Under the pieces are notes generated by a model. The model was given only the letters and a program-made list of their open reading frames with translations, was not told the DNA's origin and ran no database searches. This document shows, piece after piece, positions 44,724 to 54,884 of a stretch of DNA of 64,000 nucleotides. The DNA is from Ulvibacterium marinum (GTDB lineage: Bacteria > Bacteroidota > Bacteroidia > Flavobacteriales > Flavobacteriaceae): the NCBI RefSeq assembly GCF_003626755.1, contig NZ_RBCJ01000002.1, forward strand, positions 930,001 through 994,000, read 5' to 3'. The position numbers were made by a program, and so were the translations under genes. How positions within the stretch are numbered: the stretch's first letter is position 1; each line of letters opens with the position of its first letter.

Positions 44724-46475
44724 ATGCATAAGTTCCTATTTTTACTACTCATCGGTCTATCCAGCTTAGCCATGACCGGGCAAGATATTGACAACCCCAA
44801 AACAAAATGGAGGTTCAAAACGCAAGGGCCTATACGTGGTTCATCGGTAATAGTTGAAGACAAAATCTATTTTGGAAGTTCGGATGGTTTTGTCTATTGT
44901 CTTGACAAGGAAGAAGGTAATCTGATCTGGAAAAAGCAAACGAACGGGGCAATTACCACAGCCCCTACCATAGCCGGGTCTTCCCTCTATATTTCCAACA
45001 GGGATAATTCCGTCTGGGCCATGGATACCCAAACGGGTCGGATACTCTGGAAATTTAAAATGCAGCCCATTCTCACTGATCTTCATGCAGGATGGGAATA
45101 CTTTATGGCCTCCCCGGTAGTGTTCGAGAATAGTGTATTCATTGGTTCCGGGGATGGCCATTTGTATGTATTGGATGGCAAAAATGGAAAACTAAAATGG
45201 AAATTCAAGACGAATGGAAGAATAAGGGCCTCTCCCCTTATCGATTCGGGAACAGTATATCAACCCAGTAACGATGGATATGTATATGTACTGGATGCAG
45301 GTAACGGAAATCTCCTTTGGAATTTCGAGACTCAGGGAGCGACTTATAACCCCAAAGATTTTAATTTTGATCGAAGTTCCATTTGTACCCAACCGCAGAT
45401 TCGTAAAGGCATACTTTATTTTGGGTCCAGGGATGGCAATACCTATGCGGTGGATTTAAAAACGCGCAAAGAAAAATGGAACTTCTCCTATGGCCCTACC
45501 TGGGCCATGGCAACTACCATCTCCAATGATGCAATTTTTGTAGGATGGTCTACCAATAATCTCACTTGCGCCCTGGATTTGGAAAATGGTACTGAAAAGT
45601 GGCAATTTAAATCCGGAGGTCATGTCTATACTAAACCATTGGTATTGGATAATGGTGTCTATATCGGTTCCGCCGATGGAAAAGTATATCGTCTAGACAA
45701 GGATTCCGGGGAAAGGATATGGGAATATTCCGTAGGACGTGAGGTATATTCATCCATCATACACGATGCAAATACCATTTTCTTCGGGAGCGATAATGGG
45801 TTTTTCTATGCTTTTGAAGAAGGTGTTGAGCCCTATAAAGCTGTGTATCAACCTTCAAAAATCGAAGGCAATTCACAATTTGTAATAGTCGATAAAAAAA
45901 TCGCACCTTATTTGACCAAAAAAGGGTTCGAACAACTGGACAGTGATGGATTGTCCCGGTTCATTTCAGAAAGAATAAAGGATGGAAGACCCAGTGTCGT
46001 AGTCTTTGCATTTCCAGTTGTGCCAAAAGATGTTATGGGGGACGAGCCGGAAAATGGACTGCTAAGACAGTACCTAAAAACTGGTGGTAAAATAGTTTGG
46101 CTAGGCGATGTACCCAATTTTTATGAATTGGACAATGCCGGGAATTTTAAAAGAGACCCGGCCCAAGGTGCCAACCTTCTTGAAATCGAATTTATAAACC
46201 CAACGGACTCCGGAAACTATTATGGTAAAGTTACACAACAGGGACTGAATTGGGGTTTGCCCACTTGGTTGAAAACAACGGGATCAATTATAAATCCTAA
46301 AACCACCATTCCCTTGGCATATGATGAATACGGTCGTGTCAATACTTGGCTAAAAAAATTCAATCCAAGACCCGGCTCCGGGTTTGTTTCCTGCCGTACA
46401 TGGGCCTGGAATGTGGACATTAAGGAAAAAGACCTTCAGCTTATATACCAATTGGCCACTTATCAATTGGAGTAA
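44724..46475 (+). CDS. PQQ-like beta-propeller protein with C-terminal GATase-like domain
   Basis: A 583-residue exported protein (signal peptide MHKFLFLLLIGLSSLAMTGQ). Residues 25-375 contain at least seven PQQ-type blades, each with the pattern Y-x-G-S-x-D-G-x-V-Y-x-L-D and W-x-F (GSSDGFVYCLD, GSGDGHLYVLD, GSRDGNTYAVD, GSADGKVYRLD). Residues 385-583 form a separate alpha/beta domain (VVVFAFPVVPKDVM, GGKIVWLGDVPNF), which recalls a glutamine-amidotransferase-like fold without visible catalytic Cys. Binding partner unknown. Confidence 0.8.
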   Translation: MHKFLFLLLIGLSSLAMTGQDIDNPKTKWRFKTQGPIRGSSVIVEDKIYFGSSDGFVYCLDKEEGNLIWKKQTNGAITTAPTIAGSSLYISNRDNSVWAMDTQTGRILWKFKMQPILTDLHAGWEYFMASPVVFENSVFIGSGDGHLYVLDGKNGKLKWKFKTNGRIRASPLIDSGTVYQPSNDGYVYVLDAGNGNLLWNFETQGATYNPKDFNFDRSSICTQPQIRKGILYFGSRDGNTYAVDLKTRKEKWNFSYGPTWAMATTISNDAIFVGWSTNNLTCALDLENGTEKWQFKSGGHVYTKPLVLDNGVYIGSADGKVYRLDKDSGERIWEYSVGREVYSSIIHDANTIFFGSDNGFFYAFEEGVEPYKAVYQPSKIEGNSQFVIVDKKIAPYLTKKGFEQLDSDGLSRFISERIKDGRPSVVVFAFPVVPKDVMGDEPENGLLRQYLKTGGKIVWLGDVPNFYELDNAGNFKRDPAQGANLLEIEFINPTDSGNYYGKVTQQGLNWGLPTWLKTTGSIINPKTTIPLAYDEYGRVNTWLKKFNPRPGSGFVSCRTWAWNVDIKEKDLQLIYQLATYQLE

Positions 46476-46612
46476 TACTTCTTTTTAAATACATTTAGGG
46501 CAAATTAAACAATATCCCCTTAACCTTAAACAAATTCGTTTAGGACAAATTCATGGAGGTTGGATATTGATCAGAAACAGGGTCTACCGAGCCCCCAAAA
46601 GAATAACGAATC

Positions 46613-47158
46613 ATGTCCGTAACTGTGCCTATGGTGGAAGAAGCCGCCTTCAATCCAAAAATCAAGACCTATGTTCTACTCACAGTTGCTTTTTTCCTGA
46701 CCATTTCCTTTGCCGGAATCCCTTTACTCCTGCCCTGGTTCCTAGGTTTGGGACAGGCCATATCCAAGCGGTATTATGAAAACCTAAAATGTTCGTTGAG
46801 CCAAAAACATTTGGAATTTAAAAAAGGCGTGTTGTTCAAGGTCGAAAAAACCATCCCATTGGAAAACATACAGGATCTTACCTTTATTGAAAATCCCTTA
46901 TTAAAGTATCTGGACCTTCGGATCCTAAAAATAGAGACTGCCGGGAACAGTAATCCCAAGGGGAGCGACATGAAGTTGATAGGGATCGTTGGCGCATCGG
47001 ATTTCAAAAAGCAGGTACTGTATCAAAGAGAACTGCTCGTCAACAAAAACAAAAGGCCTGAACATCAAAACGGGGAAGACACCCAAAAAGAAACCCTCAA
47101 GGTACTTGGGGAAATTCGAGATATTTTAGAAGATATGAGAAATACCAGTTCAAAATGA
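46613..47158 (+). CDS. PH-domain (bPH2) membrane protein
   Basis: A 181-residue protein with one or two membrane segments (TYVLLTVAFFLTISFAGIPLLLPWFLGLG) and a bacterial PH domain (RYYENLKCSLSQKHLEFKKGVLFKVEKTIPLENIQDL). Similar proteins are of unknown function. First gene of a three-gene operon: the stop overlaps the start of the GNAT gene by 4 bp. The 137-bp gap before it holds nothing I can name. Confidence 0.8.
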   Translation: MSVTVPMVEEAAFNPKIKTYVLLTVAFFLTISFAGIPLLLPWFLGLGQAISKRYYENLKCSLSQKHLEFKKGVLFKVEKTIPLENIQDLTFIENPLLKYLDLRILKIETAGNSNPKGSDMKLIGIVGASDFKKQVLYQRELLVNKNKRPEHQNGEDTQKETLKVLGEIRDILEDMRNTSSK

Positions 47159-47628
47159 TTCGACTAAAAAGGACGGATTGTGATAATCCGGATTTCATTA
47201 AACTCGTGGCCCTACTCGATGCAGACCTGGCGATTCGGGATGGGGAAGATCATTCCTTTTATGACCAATTTAACGGTATTACTGGCATTCGCCAAGCCGT
47301 TGTGGCCTATTCCGGAGAGGTACCTGTAGGTTGTGGGGGGATAAAGGAATTTGACGCGAATGCCATGGAAGTCAAACGCATGTATGTGGTTCCGGAAGCC
47401 CGTGGGCAAGGTCTTGCCGGTAAAGTGTTGCAGGAATTGGAACTATGGACCGCAGAACTCGGGTACACCTATTGTATTCTGGAAACCGGCAAACGGCAAC
47501 CCGAGGCCATTGCATTGTACAACAAGCATGGGTATCAGGTAATCCCCAATTACGAGCCGTACACCGACATGATCAATAGTGTCTGTTTTAAAAAATCTGT
47601 ATCTTTCACGAAAAACCAATACCCATGA
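47155..47628 (+). CDS. GNAT family N-acetyltransferase
   Basis: A 157-residue acetyltransferase with the acetyl-CoA site VVPEARGQGLAGKVL and LETGKRQPEAIALYNKHGYQ. Overlaps both neighbours by 4 bp (ATGA), so translation of the three-gene unit is coupled. Substrate unknown; one of four GNAT-type proteins in the window. Confidence 0.9.
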   Translation: MIRLKRTDCDNPDFIKLVALLDADLAIRDGEDHSFYDQFNGITGIRQAVVAYSGEVPVGCGGIKEFDANAMEVKRMYVVPEARGQGLAGKVLQELELWTAELGYTYCILETGKRQPEAIALYNKHGYQVIPNYEPYTDMINSVCFKKSVSFTKNQYP

Positions 47629-48392
47629 AAAAAATAGGCCTTTTTGTAATTACCGTAATCTTTTCCCTTTCCCTACATGCCCAGGCCCGGGAATATTATC
47701 AGCTTAAAATTTATTCCTTTGAAACGGACGCGCAGCAACAAACTACGGATGATTATCTAAAGACTGCCTTCTTGCCTTCCCTTAAGCGTTTGGGTATTCA
47801 AAATGTAGGGGTCTTCAAGCCCCATCCGACAGATGAGGGAACGCCAAAGCAGACCTATGTACTGATTCCGTTTAAATCCATTGTTGAATTCGGGTTGCTG
47901 GATGATACCCTGGCTAAGGATAAGACCCACCAAGAGACCGGAAAAACCTATCTGGAAGCGGCACACGACAAAGCACCCTATACACGTATAGAATCCATTT
48001 TCATGAAGGCCTTTGTGGATATGCCGCAAATGGAACCCTCAAAATTGGAGGGCCCTCGTAAGGACCGTATCTACGAACTACGTAGCTACGAAGCCGCCAC
48101 CGAGAACCTATATCGGAAAAAGGTTGATATGTTCAATGCAGGCGGCGAAGTAAACCTTTTTGACCAATTGGATTTCAATGCCGTATTTTATGCCGAAGTA
48201 CTCTCCGGGGCCAATATGCCCAATTTGATATATATGACCACCCATGCCAATCGTGAAATCCGTGATAGCAATTGGAAGGCTTTTGTAGAATCCGCTGAAT
48301 GGGAAAAATTAAAGGTGATGCCCAAATATCAAAATACTGTTTCCCGTAACGATACGCGACTGCTGTATCCTACGGAGTACTCGGATTATTAG
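47625..48392 (+). CDS. NIPSNAP family protein, exported
   Basis: A 255-residue protein with a signal peptide (MKKIGLFVITVIFSLSLHAQ) and two NIPSNAP domains (EYYQLKIYSFET, RIYELRSYEAAT). NIPSNAP proteins resemble dimeric alpha/beta-barrel proteins; the periplasmic forms in Bacteroidetes have no known reaction. Last gene of the PH-GNAT-NIPSNAP operon; a repeat cluster begins just after the stop. Confidence 0.88.
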   Translation: MKKIGLFVITVIFSLSLHAQAREYYQLKIYSFETDAQQQTTDDYLKTAFLPSLKRLGIQNVGVFKPHPTDEGTPKQTYVLIPFKSIVEFGLLDDTLAKDKTHQETGKTYLEAAHDKAPYTRIESIFMKAFVDMPQMEPSKLEGPRKDRIYELRSYEAATENLYRKKVDMFNAGGEVNLFDQLDFNAVFYAEVLSGANMPNLIYMTTHANREIRDSNWKAFVESAEWEKLKVMPKYQNTVSRNDTRLLYPTEYSDY

Positions 48393-48393
48393 T

Positions 48394-48446
48394 GACCCCT
48401 TCCGTCATTCCGATGGTGTGACACTTTCCCCTACTAGGAGAAGGAT
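48394..48446 (+). repeat. Double-hairpin REP-like element, copy 1
   Basis: Contains CCCTTCCGTCA, then GTGTGACAC, then a stem CTTTCCCCTA/TAGGAGAAGG. Aligns with copy 2 at 48756-48810 over the entire length in the same direction; stems are partly decayed. It starts two bases after the NIPSNAP stop codon. Confidence 0.65.
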
Positions 48447-48644
48447 TAAACACGTGTGTTTTAGACCAGGTTTTTGATAGCAGCAATCTTATTGCCTACT
48501 TTTCAGTTTCGTTGGAAATCAAAGTGTTTTCAATTGGGAAGTGGGAAACCGTCCAAAGAGCATTTTGTGAAACAAAAGCGGTCTGGGCGGTGCGGTCTTG
48601 GAAACAGGCACGATTTCTAGAAACTGAAAATAAGCCTAGCGTTT

Positions 48645-48664
48645 CCTGCCTACCGGCAGGCAGG
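48645..48664. repeat. Palindrome CCTGCC-TACC-GGCAGGCAGG
   Basis: Near-perfect palindrome inside the repeat-rich spacer. Part of a GC-rich repeat type that stands out from the AT-rich surroundings. Confidence 0.6.
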
Positions 48665-48668
48665 TTTC

Positions 48669-48697
48669 TTTCTTTTTTGGGCGATGCAAAAAAGAAA
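48669..48697. repeat. Inverted repeat TTTCTTTTTTG / CAAAAAAGAAA
   Basis: Perfect 11-bp arms around GGCGATG. Could form a terminator-like hairpin in either direction but is not next to any gene end. Confidence 0.55.
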
Positions 48698-48744
48698 AGG
48701 TACACCAGCTTCTATTTCCTGGCTTGTGCAAAGAAATTAATCCC

Positions 48745-48758
48745 ACCTGCCTGCAGGT
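48745..48758. repeat. Palindrome ACCTG-CCTG-CAGGT
   Basis: Second GC-rich palindrome of the spacer; joins directly to REP-like copy 2. Confidence 0.5.
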
Positions 48759-48810
48759 CACCCCTTCCGTCACGCTCGCGGCGTGACACCTTCCCCTAGC
48801 AGGGGAAGGA
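48756..48810 (+). repeat. Double-hairpin REP-like element, copy 2
   Basis: Two perfect or near-perfect stems in a row: GTCACGC/GCGTGAC and CCTTCCCCTA-GC-AGGGGAAGG. Same orientation as copy 1, 310 bp away. The bases between the copies (48447-48755) contain no gene that I can support. Confidence 0.75.
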
Positions 48811-48835
48811 ACAAACATATCCTCATAAAAAAGTA

Positions 48836-49141
48836 CTACGAATTCTGGACTACAAACTCAACAATCCCTTTAAGCTCTTCTTCCAAACTGACTTTAGGAA
48901 AAGGTTTCCCGGCCCTACGGTACCAATACCCAGCATTCCATTCGTCGCCCTCCTTGCGGTGGAGATAGCCATGGATCCAACTGCCCATATCCGTATGCAT
49001 TTCTTGGGCGATATCATGGGAAGCCCCCCAATCACCCCTGGCATCGTACCAAAGGGCGGTAAGGGCCTCAGGCCAATCGGGTGTGGGTTGTGCCTGCGTT
49101 AGGGTGGTTAAAAAATCATCATAGTCTTCGGGCTTTGCCAT
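48836..49141 (-). CDS. Conserved hypothetical protein (101 aa)
   Basis: A small soluble protein with a striking conserved end: GSWIHGYLHRKEGDEWNAGYWYRRAGKP (His, Trp and Arg rich). This motif occurs in a widespread bacterial family without a known function. I chose MAKPEDYDDF at 49141; another ATG at 49168 (MEIVRNRK) is possible and the frame is open to 49228. Divergent from the membrane protein gene; an 8-bp perfect inverted repeat lies between them. Confidence 0.7.
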   Translation of the reverse strand: MAKPEDYDDFLTTLTQAQPTPDWPEALTALWYDARGDWGASHDIAQEMHTDMGSWIHGYLHRKEGDEWNAGYWYRRAGKPFPKVSLEEELKGIVEFVVQNS

Positions 49142-49189
49142 GCTTTTTCGATTGCGTACAATTTCCATTCCCAAAATGCCTATTTTCAC

Positions 49190-49216
49190 GGGAACAAAAT
49201 CGTAGCGGTTGTTCCC
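49190..49216. promoter_or_regulatory. Inverted repeat GGGAACAA / TTGTTCCC
   Basis: Perfect 8-bp arms, 11 bp apart, in the divergent gap; the TTG start codon of the membrane protein lies in the right arm. Possible operator for both genes. Confidence 0.4.
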
Positions 49217-50435
49217 AAAAGTAACCATACCACCTCAGTTTTCCAAAGGCCTGCCTTGGGTACTATCCTTCTTGTTTACATTGTTCATTTACAAAATCCA
49301 TATGACCCCGAATGTGGACAGTATGTTGAACGAGAACAACGACCGACTTTCCCTGGTCTTCCTGAAATCCCAAATCCGATACCACCAGGAATTTGCCCCC
49401 TTTGCCCGGCGACCTTTAACGAGCAATCTTATTGAAACCACAGCACAAGTTTTTGATATCCCCTTGGGAAAGGCTTTTGTCTGGGTCAATTTCTTTTTTC
49501 TGTTCCTGAGTGGTGTTCTCCTCTATACCTTATCCAGGGCATTGCATGCCAGCCAGAAACAGGGATTAGGAAATATGGTAGTCTATTTTCTAAGCTTTTC
49601 GGTGCTGTTTAGCTTTTTCCCACCGGTATTTAGTTATGACGAACCTTTACAGTATTGTCTGATTCTATTGGCGTTATGGGCTTTTGTACAGCGGCGATGG
49701 CTACTCTATGTGCCCTGTTTTACCTTGGCCCTGATATGCCGGGAAACCTCGGTATTGCTGCTCCCGGCCCTCTTCTTTTTTTGTCCTGGATTACCGGATG
49801 AGAAGAAGCCATGGCATACCCGTCTGAAAAAGTATGCCCCCTTGTTTTTACCCTTGCTGTTCTATGGGTTATTTATTGGATACTATTTGGAAGCGAACGA
49901 CTTATGGGGCGCTACCCAAAACGAAATGAGCTCCCGTTTTGGCTGTTTCCTGGAGAATTTTGAAAACACCAAAAACACGATAGAATCTCTGACCTCCCTA
50001 TTCCTGAGCTTGGGGCCTTTTCTTTATCTGACCTATGTGGTCTTAAAAAGAAAAGCGGTTTCCGGCTTTGATAAAAAATGGCTCCATGCCTTTTTGTTGA
50101 CCGTAGCCTTGAATACCCCTTTGGTGTTCCTGACTTCCTTTGCCCGGGAATCCCGACTCTTTGCCCTGCCCCTCTTTTTTCTCTGGCCGGTCTTTGTCCA
50201 GCTTTTTAGCAATGAACTGCGCTTGTTGACTAAATGGAAAACTTATATTCAACTCGCAAAAGATTATAGATACATTCTTCTCTTTTTGGGACTTACGCTT
50301 TTAAATTATCTCCTTTGCTTTAAGATGTATAAAAAATTGGGGTTGCGAGAAAACAATTACTTTACGGAATATCTATTTGTACTTCTACTTCTGCTAAGTG
50401 TGCATTTCATAGTAAGGCGGTTAAAAACTTTTTGA
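49209..50435 (+). CDS. Polytopic membrane protein, glycosyltransferase-like
   Basis: A 408-residue protein with about ten hydrophobic segments and an aromatic-rich, loop-poor character like that of family 39/83-type mannosyltransferase relatives. A large loop after the first helix (residues 32-90) contains PLTSNLIETTAQVFDIPLG and an Arg/Asp-rich stretch, but the usual Asp-Glu catalytic pair is not certain. The start must be TTG at 49209: an in-frame TAG stands at 49203 and the next ATG (49302) would remove the first helix. Function unproven. Confidence 0.7.
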   Translation: MFPKVTIPPQFSKGLPWVLSFLFTLFIYKIHMTPNVDSMLNENNDRLSLVFLKSQIRYHQEFAPFARRPLTSNLIETTAQVFDIPLGKAFVWVNFFFLFLSGVLLYTLSRALHASQKQGLGNMVVYFLSFSVLFSFFPPVFSYDEPLQYCLILLALWAFVQRRWLLYVPCFTLALICRETSVLLLPALFFFCPGLPDEKKPWHTRLKKYAPLFLPLLFYGLFIGYYLEANDLWGATQNEMSSRFGCFLENFENTKNTIESLTSLFLSLGPFLYLTYVVLKRKAVSGFDKKWLHAFLLTVALNTPLVFLTSFARESRLFALPLFFLWPVFVQLFSNELRLLTKWKTYIQLAKDYRYILLFLGLTLLNYLLCFKMYKKLGLRENNYFTEYLFVLLLLLSVHFIVRRLKTF

Positions 50436-50605
50436 CAATTCCCGGATTTAAACTTTATATTCTTTAGTATGTCTTAGGATTTATAGAGTGTCTTAGTTAC
50501 TGCCTATCAGCCCTATATAGTTAATAGCTCTAACCTATGTTTAATGAATATTGTAACACACTTCTGAATTCGGAGACCAACAAAATGAACAAAAAAGCTG
50601 ATTAG

Positions 50606-50854
50606 ATGAGCAATGATTCGAAGGAAAGAAAGGCCGAAAAAATTGAAGAATTAAACTGGCAAAATGAGGCCGACTCTGAACTTAATTCTTCAGAATGGTT
50701 TGGTGCGATTATCAGATATTTTTGGCATCTTGGAAGAAGAAAATTTGATAGTTTTTATAACCAAAAAGAGTTAAAGAAAAATGCAATAATTGGATGGTTA
50801 TTTAAAATGATTGTAATTTTTATACTCATCTATATTGGATATCGATATATATGA
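50606..50854 (+). CDS. Small membrane protein (82 aa), unknown
   Basis: Charged N-terminus (SNDSKERKAEKIEELNW), an aromatic amphipathic stretch (WFGAIIRYFWHLGRRKFDSFY) and one C-terminal helix (IIGWLFKMIVIFILIYIGYRY). A six-codon frame ends exactly at the ATG. The gene and its 160-bp flanks on both sides are clearly richer in A/T than neighbours, which may point to recent arrival. I do not recognise the family. Confidence 0.5.
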   Translation: MSNDSKERKAEKIEELNWQNEADSELNSSEWFGAIIRYFWHLGRRKFDSFYNQKELKKNAIIGWLFKMIVIFILIYIGYRYI

Positions 50855-51012
50855 GTTTAACCTAAAAAGGCATCATAACAAGAAGCATAGCCCATTACCA
50901 TTAAATTCCTTAGTAACACATTTTATAAGATTTACAATTTAGCAACTCATCGGGACGTTTCTTTCAAAAATTCAACAAAAAACCATTAACAAAATTGTAT
51001 ATAAGTTGCGCC

Positions 51013-53368
<2,356 letters not shown>

Positions 53369-53398
<30 letters not shown>

Positions 53399-54286
53399 CC
53401 CTTTCAGCATTCGATCGTTCCCAAAAAGATCCTTTCGGAGTTCAATATCCGTAAAATTTTGGTCTTCCAAAAGTTGTTTTGTCTCCTGGGCCAGGTACTG
53501 GTTCACTTCAAAGTATAGACTACCACCTTCCTTCAAGCTGTTTTTTGCAAAACGGACAATCGATTTATAAAATAGCAACGGGTCGTTGTCTGGAACGAAC
53601 AGGGCTTCCTTAGGCTCATAATCCGTTACATTGACCTTCATTTCCTTTTTCTCCAACTCCCGAACATAAGGCGGATTGGAAACGATAATATCAAAGGGTA
53701 CGTCAAGCGTATCCAAAGTGAGGATATCCGCTTTTATAAAGTTGACTACTACTTCGTTTTGTTCGGCATTGCGTTGGGCCACTTCCAGGGCTCTAGCAGA
53801 GACATCCAAAGCGTACACTTGGGCTTCCGGATAGTTTTTGGCCAAGGCCAAGGCAATACACCCACTACCCGTGCCGATGTCCAGGATTGTTGTGCTTTGA
53901 TTGCCACCTATGCTTCGACTGCCTGCCCGACGAACCCGTTCAGGCGGGCGCTCAGCATGACAGTCGGTTAAAATCCAGCGTACCAGTTCCTCGGTTTCCG
54001 GGCGGGGAATCAATACATGTTTATTGACGGTGAGTTCCAAATCCATAAAATGGGCCTTCCCCATAATATACTGTACCGGTCTTTGTAGCCGCAATTCGTT
54101 CAAGGCTTCAAACAAAGGTTGTTCCTCCTGCTTGGAGACAATAAAGTTAGGCTGTAGGGCCAGTACAAAACGTTCCAGCCCTAAATGGTGTTCTATAAGC
54201 AGGTAAAAAAAGCTATCCACCTCTTCCTTGGGATAGATGGTATCCAGTTCCTTGTGGAAAATGTTCTTGATCTCTTTTAACAACAT
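53369..54286 (-). CDS. prmC: Peptide chain release factor N5-glutamine methyltransferase
   Basis: Methylates the GGQ glutamine of release factors. 305 residues: helical N-terminal domain (1-85), HVLIPRPETEELV, SAM motif ILDIGTGSGCIALAL, and the substrate-binding VSNPPYVREL. Two odd points. Between WILTDC and STTILDIG a 20-residue segment (109-128; HAERPPERVRRAGSRS...) comes from a REP-like hairpin element and is absent from usual PrmC. The last ten codons (LDVRFKK) lie within ACTTCTT-type heptamers. The frame is intact, so the protein is probably functional. Confidence 0.93.
53903..53962. repeat. REP-like hairpin element inserted in frame in prmC
   Basis: Contains CCTGCC/GGCGGG (one G-T pair) around an inner GAAC-CC-GTTC stem, with CTCAGCATGACA at one end and GCTTCGACT at the other. 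Sixty bp (20 codons) keep the prmC frame. The composition differs sharply from the rest of the gene. Confidence 0.75.
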
Positions 54287-54298
54287 CTGTTAAATTCA

Positions 54299-54326
54299 GT
54301 TGAGGGTTGGCGGTTGACGGTAAATA
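54299..54326. repeat. Short heptamer array GTTGNNG
   Basis: GTTGAGG, GTTGGCG, GTTGACG and GTAAATA in tandem just upstream of the prmC start (minus strand). Same word type as at 53015-53035 near ligA. Confidence 0.6.
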
Positions 54327-54354
54327 GTGTTATAGCACTTCTCACTGCTACAGC

Positions 54355-54843
54355 CTACTGAATACTTTTTAGCATCCAGACCGGACAGGAATAATGGCCA
54401 GTATCGCCCATGGGGGCATCTATATATTCAAATCCAGCTTTTTGATAAAGTTTTTGTGCGGCCTTCATGTAGGGCATGGTTTCCAGATAACAGCTTTCAA
54501 AACCAAAATCCTTGGCACGGTCGAGGCATACTTCCATCAATTGGGCACCCAATCCCCTTCCTCTAGCTTCTCCTAACAAGTACATCTTTTGCAGCTCGCA
54601 TACATTGCCTTCATAGTTTTCCAATTGGGCGATTCCGGCACATCCGATAATCCGCCCTTGATCCTCTACTACAAAATACGCAGCCTTAGGTACATCATAG
54701 GTTTCGTACATACGGTCCAGGGCCGTATCTGCGTAAGCCGTTCCCACCTTGGGCACACCCATTTCTATTAAAATATCCCGGACAACGCGAGCCACTTCGG
54801 CATTGTCCTCTTTTTGGATTTCCCGTATGATCGCGGTTTCCAT
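54355..54843 (-). CDS. GNAT family N-acetyltransferase
   Basis: A 162-residue acetyltransferase with LLGEARGRGLGAQLM as the acetyl-CoA loop and AAQKLYQKAGFEYID. The start is the ATG at 54843 (METAIIREIQ); the frame extends further but into the divergent ribD promoter. Divergent from ribD with a 41-bp gap. Substrate unknown. Confidence 0.9.
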   Translation of the reverse strand: METAIIREIQKEDNAEVARVVRDILIEMGVPKVGTAYADTALDRMYETYDVPKAAYFVVEDQGRIIGCAGIAQLENYEGNVCELQKMYLLGEARGRGLGAQLMEVCLDRAKDFGFESCYLETMPYMKAAQKLYQKAGFEYIDAPMGDTGHYSCPVWMLKSIQ

Positions 54844-54872
54844 ATTTTTTAAATCGGTCTGTTTTAAAGTTC

Positions 54873-54880
54873 TATTTTTG
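54873..54880 (+). promoter_or_regulatory. -7 box directly before ribD (TATTTTTG)
   Basis: Exact TAnnTTTG that ends 4 bp before the GTG start of ribD. Predicts a nearly leaderless mRNA. No clear -33 element. Confidence 0.45.
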
Positions 54881-54884
54881 CGAG

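Noticed and set aside
48496-48799. Two overlapping open frames on opposite strands in the repeat-rich spacer
   Set aside because: They run through the palindromes and REP-like elements, have no domain, and each mirrors the other; likely chance frames.
50855-51012. Integron attC-like site after the small membrane gene
   Set aside because: The A/T-rich flank gave a faint resemblance, but I could not find paired R/L boxes or an integrase.
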